Source of the DNA: Candidatus Heimdallarchaeota archaeon
Lineage (GTDB): Archaea > Asgardarchaeota > Heimdallarchaeia > Hodarchaeales > S146-22
DNA length: 5,023 nt
Assembly (NCBI GenBank): GCA_015520535.1
Contig: WAPZ01000437.1
Span: 1 to 5,023, forward strand
Direction of reading: 5' to 3'
Each line of letters begins with the position of its first letter. Position 1 is the stretch's first letter. The notes under the pieces were generated by a model. The model was not told the DNA's origin and made no database searches. It saw only the letters and a list, made by a program, of their open reading frames with translations. The translations under genes and the position numbers were made by a program. Shown here in pieces: positions 1 to 5,023 of the stretch.

Positions 1-6
1 CCTAAA

Positions 7-73
7 AAAAATAAAAAAAGCCTCATTTTAGAGTGGCTTTAAAAAAGACACTAGCGGAGTTTTTTTTGTTTTT
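7..73 (+). terminator. Possible terminator hairpin with T-tract
   Basis: A-tracts at 7-19 can pair with T-tracts at 61-73. Including C21-G59 and two G-U wobbles (20/60 and 12/68) this gives about 15 pairs closing a loop at 22-58. A competing inner stem is AAAGCC (17-22) with GGCTTT (35-40). The element ends in T60-T67, G, T69-T73, a T-rich tract of the kind at which archaeal RNA polymerase stops. It would end a transcript entering from the left, whose gene is not visible. On the minus strand the inner stem is also followed by a T-tract, so it could work in both directions, although no minus-strand gene lies in this window. The high A/T content makes chance pairing easy. Confidence 0.35.
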
Positions 74-101
74 CAAAGAGAAGGAATCTAAGTTTTTGCT
101 C

Positions 102-126
102 AATAACCAGTTATTACATATAATAA
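102..126. promoter_or_regulatory. Two overlapping AT-rich dyads (possible operator)
   Basis: AATAAC at 102-107 and GTTATT at 110-115 are perfect inverted 6-mers with a 2-base spacer. TTATTA at 111-116 and TAATAA at 121-126 form a second perfect inverted pair with a 4-base spacer, sharing 111-115 with the first. The second dyad also contains an ATATAATAA string (118-126) that could act as an alternative upstream TATA box. The pair lies about 65-90 bases before the main TATA box. Regulator binding is inference, and dyads this rich in A/T can arise by chance. Confidence 0.25.
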
Positions 127-174
127 GCACCAATTAATTCTATTTCCAAAAAACAGTTCCAAGAGTTGCGTTTT

Positions 175-184
175 TTTTCGAAAA
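175..184. repeat. 10-bp palindrome TTTTCGAAAA next to the TATA box
   Basis: This is a perfect palindrome ending 5 bases before the TATA box at 190-197, so it covers or abuts the place where transcription factor B would contact DNA (the BRE). A protein bound here could help or block the pre-initiation complex. No second copy was seen in the window, so its role is unproven. Confidence 0.25.
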
Positions 185-185
185 C

Positions 186-197
186 ATCATTATATAA
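186..197 (+). promoter_or_regulatory. Archaeal-type promoter (TATA box) of the permease operon
   Basis: ATCATTATATAA includes TTATATAA (190-197), close to the archaeal box A. Its centre plus about 26 bases predicts transcription starting near 219-221, where a C-A step falls at 219-220. This would give a leader of about 18 bases carrying the Shine-Dalgarno site at 229-235 before the TTG at 238. Agreement between TATA box, predicted start, Shine-Dalgarno site and ORF start is the main support. The start of transcription itself is inferred. Confidence 0.55.
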
Positions 198-228
198 GGA
201 ATTTCAAGAGGTCTTTAGCATAATTCTT

Positions 229-235
229 AGGTGAT
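229..235 (+). promoter_or_regulatory. Shine-Dalgarno site AGGTGAT deciding the permease start
   Basis: AGGTGAT matches the AGGAGGTGAT complement of the 16S rRNA 3' end. Aligned on the full complement, it leaves 2 bases before TTG 238 and 11 before ATG 247. The equivalent spacing is 3 bases for the next gene and 1 or 4 bases for the third. This favours the TTG start, although ATG 247 cannot be excluded. Confidence 0.5.
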
Positions 236-237
236 GA

Positions 238-3200
238 TTGGAAAAGATGTGTTTGCGAAAGAATCGGCATGAAAAGAGTTTTTGCGGAGCTGAACAAAAA
301 ATGGAGCTTAGAATGATTTGGTTAACGGTGATTCCAAGTATCAGCTATAGTTTCAAAGTGCTACGGCGTAATCTGAAGCGTACTACGACATTGATGTTGG
401 GAATTCTCTTAGCTACGGGAGTAATAACGTCATTGATTACGTACTTAGGATATTCGCAGCAACAAGTCATTTTTGAGAATCTAGAAAATGTTAAGATTGA
501 TTTGGCGGTTCACATGGAAAATAAAAGTGATACAAATGAGTCCAGTGCTTTAGTACAATATCTTAATGATTATGATCATCGAGAAATTATAACAAGCATC
601 GAAACGATTGCTGGAATGTTTCCATTTCGTTTGGGGGGTGTAGGTGGCGTAGTTCTCTCTCCATATGAAAATTTTAGCGTTCCCACCAATATTAACCAAT
701 ATCGACAAGCAGCACGGTCAAATACATTGAATTTTACACCGATTTTCCTATTAGCCGTTAATTTTAGTTATTTTGAAACCTTTAACTCAATTTTTCAGAT
801 AAAATCAGCTGACAACCTCAGTTTTGGAAACAACTCTGTTTTTATTACTGAGGACATTGCTGATACCTATCGTTTCGTGGAAGGTTCAGAATTCAATCTC
901 AGTTATATGGTTACTTCCATCCAAAGAACACCAAATGGAACTTTTTTGCAATCGAACGTAGTAACGTCAAATTTAACTCGTGTAAGTGGTATTGTGCGTG
1001 TAAATCAAAAAGCATTATTCGCACATTTAGCCGCGTTTAATGAACAAATCGCTGAAAGTAGCGGACAACAAACAGTAACTTTAAATTTGTTGCAGTCTCT
1101 TTCAATTAGATTTGTATTTGTTGATTATAAATGGTTTTTTTCAGAATTTGCTGCACAAGTTGCTAAGAATATTGGGTTACATGCGGTGCAAATTAAATTG
1201 GCACATTCAAAGCTTTCTAGTGATATAATTGCCTTACGTACTCAAATTAATCGGCTGGTCACTTATATTCAACAAGAATATTACGAAACCACTATAGCAA
1301 ACATTATAGATACCACAATAGAAGCTGCTGAAAACGAAATTTTAAACCTTCAACTCGCATTACTTTATTTTAGCATTCCCATCATCGTTTTGAGCATATT
1401 ATTTACTAAATATGCGAATGATTTAGTGTTGGAGTCACGAAAAGAGGAATTGATTGCACTAAGAACAAAAAGCCTTCGTCGTCCACAGCTGGTGGTTATT
1501 CTCCTCACAGAAACCATAATTATTGCAACAATCGGTGTAATAAGTGGAATTGTAGTGGGATTCGCAATTGGCACTTTAATGGCGGGAACGCAGCCGGAAC
1601 TTCAAACACTCTCTATTTTACTGTCATTTATAACGGGTCTCGGGATTTCTCTTGTTGTAGCCTTATGGTTTATTAGAGAATTGCACAAACAAGGAGTAAT
1701 GGAAATTGCAAAATCGACAACAGAAACAATGGCTGTTCCCTTCTGGAAGCGATTTTATCTCGATTATATAGTGCTCTCACTAGCATTTATAGTTCTTATC
1801 ATGAAAATCATTGACTTTAATCCGGTTCCCGGGTTTGCGCGATCCCTTTATAATCTCCTCACACCTTTGTTCATATGGTTTGGCATTTCTTTGTTATTGA
1901 GTCGGATTTTTTCAGTACGTTCCGCATACGAGTTTTTGATTGATCTCCTAACAAAAATATTCCGTGTTGTATGGAAGGATCTCACCATTCTCTACGGATT
2001 TTCACTTAAGCGGCGGTTTGCACAAATTATCAGTTTATCATTAGTTCTAATGCTAGCGCTTTCATTTGGTTTTGTCATTTCCAATGTTGCCGCCACCTAT
2101 GAGGTAGGTGCCCTCCAAGATGCAAGATATTTGGTGGGAAGTGACATACGCATCAAATTACCGGCATCTGACCAACTAGAATATAATACCAGCGATTTAA
2201 AGAACGCACTTATCTCAAATGTGAGTGATATTACCGCCATTGCCAGTCTTTATATCAATATAGTTCAAATTGCACAATTTACTTTGTATGTTATTGGAAT
2301 CGATCCTAATGAATTCCTAAAAGCGGCTTTTATTGGCGATACGTTTTTTATGAGTAAAAATGCTCAGCGTTCACTTCAAGAACTTTCTGAAAATCCTACG
2401 GGTTCAGCTATCATTTCAGAATTTCTCAGCAATCCTTTCCAGTCTCAACAAGGCGGTCGAATTAGAACAACAAATACACAGCAAAGAGTGTTTGATATAG
2501 GTTCACAGCTGAATTTACGCGTGTCTGGTACCACTATTCCGCTCACAGTAACTGATATTGCCCTTCATTTCCCCGCCATTTCTGATTTAACTGGTATTCC
2601 CGACGATAATTTACTGCTTTTAATTGTCAACAAAAAACTGCTCTTTGATCCCCTTCCCCAACTTAATCGATCTTTATTAACAAATCAGAACGCAACAGCT
2701 TTTTTGATTAAAACAAATGATGAGGCCACTTATGATGATGTGGTCAACAACATACAAGCCACGTATACAAATTATTTTCCGACCACCTATCCGCTTGAGA
2801 TTACCTCCGTGACTGACTATTTGAATGAGATTGCACCACTTTTAGGACTACTCAATGCCTTAACCACTCTCAACTACGGAATTGTGCTGGCAATTTTCTT
2901 ATTAGGATTGCTTATTTTTGCTCTCTATACCTATTTACGTCGACGGCGAGATTTTGCCACGATTATTGCCGTCGGCGGCAGCGTCGGCAATCTTTATCAG
3001 CTTATTTTCCTTGAAACCATTGCTGCTTTCATTATTACGATTGTTGGAAGCATTTTAACTGGAATTATCGTGTCGTTTGCCTATAAAGACTTCATTTCGA
3101 CTCTTTTTGTTCTTGAAGTGCCAAGCATCGTCTGGGACTACATATCATTTATTGGATTAACGTTGTTCTCCATAATGGGCTTTCTAATGGCACAATTATT

Positions 3201-3255
3201 TATATATTGGCGAGGAACAAAAATAAGCTATATTGAAGTGCTTCGGGAGGTTTAA
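238..3255 (+). CDS. Large FtsX/MacB-type ABC transporter permease, 10 membrane helices
   Basis: This 1005-residue protein is the membrane subunit of a type VII ABC transporter. Predicted helices lie near residues 50-72, 371-393, 418-447, 455-480, 510-525, 538-558, 597-618, 876-899, 919-947 and 966-990. This 1+3+2+1+3 order is that of duplicated FtsX permeases such as YbbP. The halves resemble each other: the segment after helix 2 (E403-L413, then LTET) matches that after helix 8 (R901-S915, then LETI), where the ATPase couples. Extracytoplasmic domains span about 73-370 and 619-875; the first ends in a predicted helical stalk. All 14 N-X-S/T sequons fall in these domains. The chosen TTG start follows an in-frame TGA (235-237) and a Shine-Dalgarno site; ATG 247, 301 and 313 are alternatives, and all keep helix 1. 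Two bases separate it from its ATPase gene. The family is secure, but the substrate (lipid, lipoprotein or peptide export, or envelope remodelling) is unknown. Confidence 0.9.
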   Translation: MEKMCLRKNRHEKSFCGAEQKMELRMIWLTVIPSISYSFKVLRRNLKRTTTLMLGILLATGVITSLITYLGYSQQQVIFENLENVKIDLAVHMENKSDTNESSALVQYLNDYDHREIITSIETIAGMFPFRLGGVGGVVLSPYENFSVPTNINQYRQAARSNTLNFTPIFLLAVNFSYFETFNSIFQIKSADNLSFGNNSVFITEDIADTYRFVEGSEFNLSYMVTSIQRTPNGTFLQSNVVTSNLTRVSGIVRVNQKALFAHLAAFNEQIAESSGQQTVTLNLLQSLSIRFVFVDYKWFFSEFAAQVAKNIGLHAVQIKLAHSKLSSDIIALRTQINRLVTYIQQEYYETTIANIIDTTIEAAENEILNLQLALLYFSIPIIVLSILFTKYANDLVLESRKEELIALRTKSLRRPQLVVILLTETIIIATIGVISGIVVGFAIGTLMAGTQPELQTLSILLSFITGLGISLVVALWFIRELHKQGVMEIAKSTTETMAVPFWKRFYLDYIVLSLAFIVLIMKIIDFNPVPGFARSLYNLLTPLFIWFGISLLLSRIFSVRSAYEFLIDLLTKIFRVVWKDLTILYGFSLKRRFAQIISLSLVLMLALSFGFVISNVAATYEVGALQDARYLVGSDIRIKLPASDQLEYNTSDLKNALISNVSDITAIASLYINIVQIAQFTLYVIGIDPNEFLKAAFIGDTFFMSKNAQRSLQELSENPTGSAIISEFLSNPFQSQQGGRIRTTNTQQRVFDIGSQLNLRVSGTTIPLTVTDIALHFPAISDLTGIPDDNLLLLIVNKKLLFDPLPQLNRSLLTNQNATAFLIKTNDEATYDDVVNNIQATYTNYFPTTYPLEITSVTDYLNEIAPLLGLLNALTTLNYGIVLAIFLLGLLIFALYTYLRRRRDFATIIAVGGSVGNLYQLIFLETIAAFIITIVGSILTGIIVSFAYKDFISTLFVLEVPSIVWDYISFIGLTLFSIMGFLMAQLFIYWRGTKISYIEVLREV
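3245..3251 (+). promoter_or_regulatory. Shine-Dalgarno site GGGAGGT of the first ATPase
   Basis: This is a strong match to the 16S rRNA 3' end, lying inside the last codons of the permease gene and 6 bases before ATG 3258. It supports that start and coupled translation of permease and ATPase. Confidence 0.7.
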
Positions 3256-3257
3256 AC

Positions 3258-4328
3258 ATGACTGATGAAGAGAATGCCAAAAAATTATTGCATGTCGCCG
3301 ATCTTATCAAAATTTATCGTCATGGTGCAAAAAACCTTTTTGTTGAAACCATCGCGCTTCGCGGCTTGACGTTTGACGTCTTTCGCGGTGAAATGATTGC
3401 CATTGTCGGCCCGTCAGGTGCCGGAAAAAGCACATTAGTTCATTTACTCGGGGGATTAGACCGACCTTCAGCGGGAAGCATTACCTATTACGTTCCTAAT
3501 GACACTAAAAATGAATACAAAGAGGTTCAACTCACAAAACTTTCAGAAACTGAGCTAGATTTCTTTCGAAGTCGTTACATTGGCTTTGTCTTTCAACAAA
3601 ACAATTTAATTCCTTCACTCACTGCACTGGAAAACGTGATGCTTCCACTAAAGTTTTTAGGCCTTAAAAATCCACGAAAAAGAGCAATAAAGATGTTAGA
3701 AAGAGTTGGACTGGAACATCGGCTTCATCACAAACCATTTCAACTTTCCGGCGGAGAAAAACAAAGAGTAGCGATTGCCGCTGCATTAGCACCAGAACCA
3801 CTTATTATTTTTGCTGATGAGCCCACTGGCGAATTAGATTCACATACGACACGGGAAATCATTTCATTATTCAAAGAACTTAATAAAGAACTTGGAATGA
3901 CCATGTTTATAGTTACACACAATACTAATGTGGCCAGCCAATGTAATAAAATCATGGCACTGCGTGATGGCATGTTACATAGCATCAAAAATATGAACTC
4001 CTATTTTGAATCAATAACACAAGTCATTGCAAAAAAAGCAGAATTCCACGTTTATCGCCAAGCAAACATAGAATTGTCCATACCCGTCGCAGCACTTGAA
4101 CAAGCCGGGTTTTCCACTGAAACTTTGATAGGTATGCGTCTTCAAAATAATCAATTAATAGTCACCCCAATTTCTCCAGAAGAAATATACAACTATGACG
4201 CCATCGCACGAATTTCATCCGACGGAAATCTCCTCCTCCAACTACAAATTCTTAAAAAAATACCCTCCCAAAAAACCGTATTCCAAGCAAAGATCGAACA
4301 CCCTAGTATTATCATTTATATAAACTAA
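3258..4328 (+). CDS. LolD/MacB-type ABC transporter ATPase with C-terminal extension
   Basis: This cytoplasmic ATPase should drive the permease encoded 2 bases upstream. Residues 10-243 form a full nucleotide-binding domain: Walker A GPSGAGKS (51-58), Q-loop VFQQ (111-114), signature LSGGE (163-167), Walker B ending in ADEP (186-189, catalytic Glu188), D-loop ELDS (192-195) and H-loop His221. The LTALENVMLP stretch (121-130) is typical of the LolD/MacB/FtsE group. Two departures are an Ala at 175 where the third gene has Arg159 in its IARAL segment, and Asn222 after the H-loop His where Asp is usual. All catalytic residues are present, so it should be active. Usual family length is about 220-240 residues; here about 113 more follow (244-356), in which 270-305 resembles an AbrB-like beta hairpin unit. 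Start ATG 3258 is supported by a strong Shine-Dalgarno site. Confidence 0.93.
   Translation: MTDEENAKKLLHVADLIKIYRHGAKNLFVETIALRGLTFDVFRGEMIAIVGPSGAGKSTLVHLLGGLDRPSAGSITYYVPNDTKNEYKEVQLTKLSETELDFFRSRYIGFVFQQNNLIPSLTALENVMLPLKFLGLKNPRKRAIKMLERVGLEHRLHHKPFQLSGGEKQRVAIAAALAPEPLIIFADEPTGELDSHTTREIISLFKELNKELGMTMFIVTHNTNVASQCNKIMALRDGMLHSIKNMNSYFESITQVIAKKAEFHVYRQANIELSIPVAALEQAGFSTETLIGMRLQNNQLIVTPISPEEIYNYDAIARISSDGNLLLQLQILKKIPSQKTVFQAKIEHPSIIIYIN
4068..4175 (+). other. Possible AbrB-like segment in the ATPase extension
   Basis: Codons for residues 270-305 of the first ATPase read as a strand entering Ile275-Pro276, a short helix with Leu280 and Gly284-Phe285, then a hairpin IGMRLQNNQLIVTP (291-304). 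This order (Ile-Pro, helix with Leu and Gly, hydrophobic strand, polar turn, hydrophobic strand ending near Pro) is that of AbrB/SpoVT-type swapped hairpins. The match is by pattern only. A different small beta-domain, such as a TOBE-like regulatory unit, is equally possible. Strands at about 325-331 and 350-355 follow it. Confidence 0.3.
4311..4324 (+). promoter_or_regulatory. TATA-like motif before the second ATPase
   Basis: ATCATTTATATAAA lies across the end of the first ATPase gene and contains the 10-bp palindrome TTTATATAAA (4315-4324), close to the archaeal box A consensus. It differs from the motif before the permease (186-197) mainly by one extra T. However, a standard distance of about 26 bases would start transcription near 4343-4346, just past the likely start codons. 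It works as a promoter only with a shorter spacing and a leaderless message. Confidence 0.22.
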
Positions 4329-4331
4329 AAA

Positions 4332-4336
4332 GTGAT
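4332..4336 (+). promoter_or_regulatory. Partial Shine-Dalgarno site GTGAT of the second ATPase
   Basis: GTGAT matches the 3' part of the Shine-Dalgarno sequence. It stands 1 base before ATG 4338 and 4 bases before ATG 4341. Compared with the first ATPase gene, the spacing fits ATG 4341 slightly better. The two starts differ by one Met. Confidence 0.4.
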
Positions 4337-4337
4337 A

Positions 4338-5023
4338 ATGATGAAAAAAACACTTCTGATAGTTAACCAAGTCTCAAAAAAGTTTAAAGTCGGAACAACT
4401 GATATATGGGCGGTCAACAACGTGAGCTTTCAAGCACCGTCCGGAGAAATAATCGGCATCTATGGCCCATCAGGTTCTGGAAAAACGACGTTGTTAAATT
4501 TAATTGGCGGCTTAGAAAAACCAACAAACGGAACTATTATTATAAATTCAGTAGATATTACCAATCAAAAACATGGCACTCTCATGAAAATTCGCCTAAA
4601 AAAAATAGGATTTGTGTTTCAAGCCTTTAATCTCCTTCCGGAACTCACGGCACTTGAAAATGTGATGCTTCCGATGCTTTTGAATAAAAAAACCTTTGAA
4701 TGGGCAAAAAATCGGGCACAAAGATTATTAAGAGAATTTGGTTTACAAAATCATTTGCACCATCTTCCCGAACAACTTAGCGGAGGGCAACAACAGCGAG
4801 TGGCAATTGCGAGGGCATTAGCGAACGACCCTGAAATTATTCTTGCTGATGAACCAACCGGTGATTTGGATACGGATACCGGTCAACAAATTGTTGCCAT
4901 TTTCAGAGATTTAGCTAAAAAACACAATAAACTAGTACTCATGGTAACACATGACCCAGTTTTTATCCAGTATTTTGATCGCACCATATTGTTGCAAGAT
5001 GGCAAGATTATAAAGGATGGAAA
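4338..5023 (+). CDS. Second LolD/MacB-type ABC ATPase, cut by the window edge
   Basis: The open frame gives 228 codons and two extra bases without a stop. Numbering from ATG 4338, it has Walker A GPSGSGKT (43-50), Q-loop VFQ (93-95), signature LSGGQQQR (147-154), Walker B ILADEP (168-173, catalytic Glu172), D-loop DLDT (176-179) and H-loop VTHD (203-206), all canonical. The nucleotide-binding domain is nearly complete at the edge, so a LolD-sized protein would end soon after. It shares LTALENVMLP (103-112) and an LHH-LSGG pattern with the first ATPase, which suggests duplication of one ancestor. It lies 9 bases after the preceding stop and in the same reading frame. It may be a partner ATPase for the upstream permease or belong with a permease gene to the right. 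ATG 4341 and GTG 4332 are alternative starts. Confidence 0.92.
   Translation, partial: MMKKTLLIVNQVSKKFKVGTTDIWAVNNVSFQAPSGEIIGIYGPSGSGKTTLLNLIGGLEKPTNGTIIINSVDITNQKHGTLMKIRLKKIGFVFQAFNLLPELTALENVMLPMLLNKKTFEWAKNRAQRLLREFGLQNHLHHLPEQLSGGQQQRVAIARALANDPEIILADEPTGDLDTDTGQQIVAIFRDLAKKHNKLVLMVTHDPVFIQYFDRTILLQDGKIIKDG

Noticed and set aside
1..237. tRNA, riboswitch or end of an upstream protein gene
   Set aside because: All frames are broken by stops, no cloverleaf or known riboswitch core was seen, and the composition is that of an AT-rich intergenic region.
234..272. Short upstream open frame ATGATTGGA... overlapping the permease start
   Set aside because: Its ATG overlaps the Shine-Dalgarno site and it ends after a dozen codons in a different frame. 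Nothing marks it as a leader peptide.
231..293. C/D box small RNA: GTGATGA (231-237) as C box and CTGA (290-293) as D box
   Set aside because: No convincing D'/C' pair or terminal stem was found, the first box is better explained as the Shine-Dalgarno site, and the rest lies inside the permease gene.
1365..1574. 69-codon open frame on the minus strand
   Set aside because: It lies antisense within the membrane-helix coding part of the permease gene, has no Shine-Dalgarno or promoter signal that I can see, and gives a low-complexity product. It is a shadow of the real gene.
3740..3988. 82-codon open frame on the minus strand
   Set aside because: It is antisense to the signature, Walker B and H-loop region of the first ATPase, whose motifs prove the plus-strand frame is the coding one.
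4338..4344. ATGATGA as a second C box
   Set aside because: It is explained by the double ATG start of the second ATPase, and no D box was seen at a suitable distance.
4406..4630. 74-codon open frame on the plus strand
   Set aside because: It overlaps the Walker A and Q-loop region of the second ATPase in a different frame, and its product has no recognisable motif.
1..5023. CRISPR array, insertion sequence, or defence or toxin-antitoxin system
   Set aside because: No spaced direct repeats, transposase motifs, terminal inverted repeats or toxin/antitoxin pairs were seen. The three genes account for nearly all of the window.

Overview
The window is about 37% GC by eye and reads entirely left to right. 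It looks archaeal. A box-A-like TATATAA sits about 26 bases before the likely transcription start, Shine-Dalgarno matches are of the GGTGAT/GGAGGT type, and the extracytoplasmic domains of the membrane protein are rich in N-glycosylation sequons. The very long FtsX/MacB-type permease next to LolD-like ATPases would suit an Asgard-type archaeon. That placement is an inference from general resemblance, not from a search.

Layout: bases 1-237 are non-coding. They hold an A-tract/T-tract hairpin that could end an upstream transcript, two overlapping AT-rich dyads, a 10-bp palindrome, a TATA box and a Shine-Dalgarno site. Bases 238-3255 encode a 1005-residue permease with ten predicted membrane helices and two large extracytoplasmic domains. 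After 2 bases, 3258-4328 encodes a 356-residue ABC ATPase with an unusual C-terminal extension of about 113 residues. After 9 more bases, a second, shorter ABC ATPase starts at about 4338 and runs off the right edge.

How they fit together: the permease and first ATPase form an obvious pair of the type VII (MacB/LolCDE/FtsEX/YbbAP) class. In this class, ATP hydrolysis in the cytoplasm drives movements of extracytoplasmic domains rather than passage of substrate through a membrane channel. The second ATPase could be a partner subunit for the same permease or the first gene of another permease/ATPase pair to the right. The window does not settle this. The substrate cannot be read from the sequence.

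Nothing here amounts to a clearly new system. The most notable points are the possible AbrB-like fold in the extension of the first ATPase, the helical stalk and sequon-dense domain of the permease, and a TATA-like motif shared by the starts of the first and third genes.
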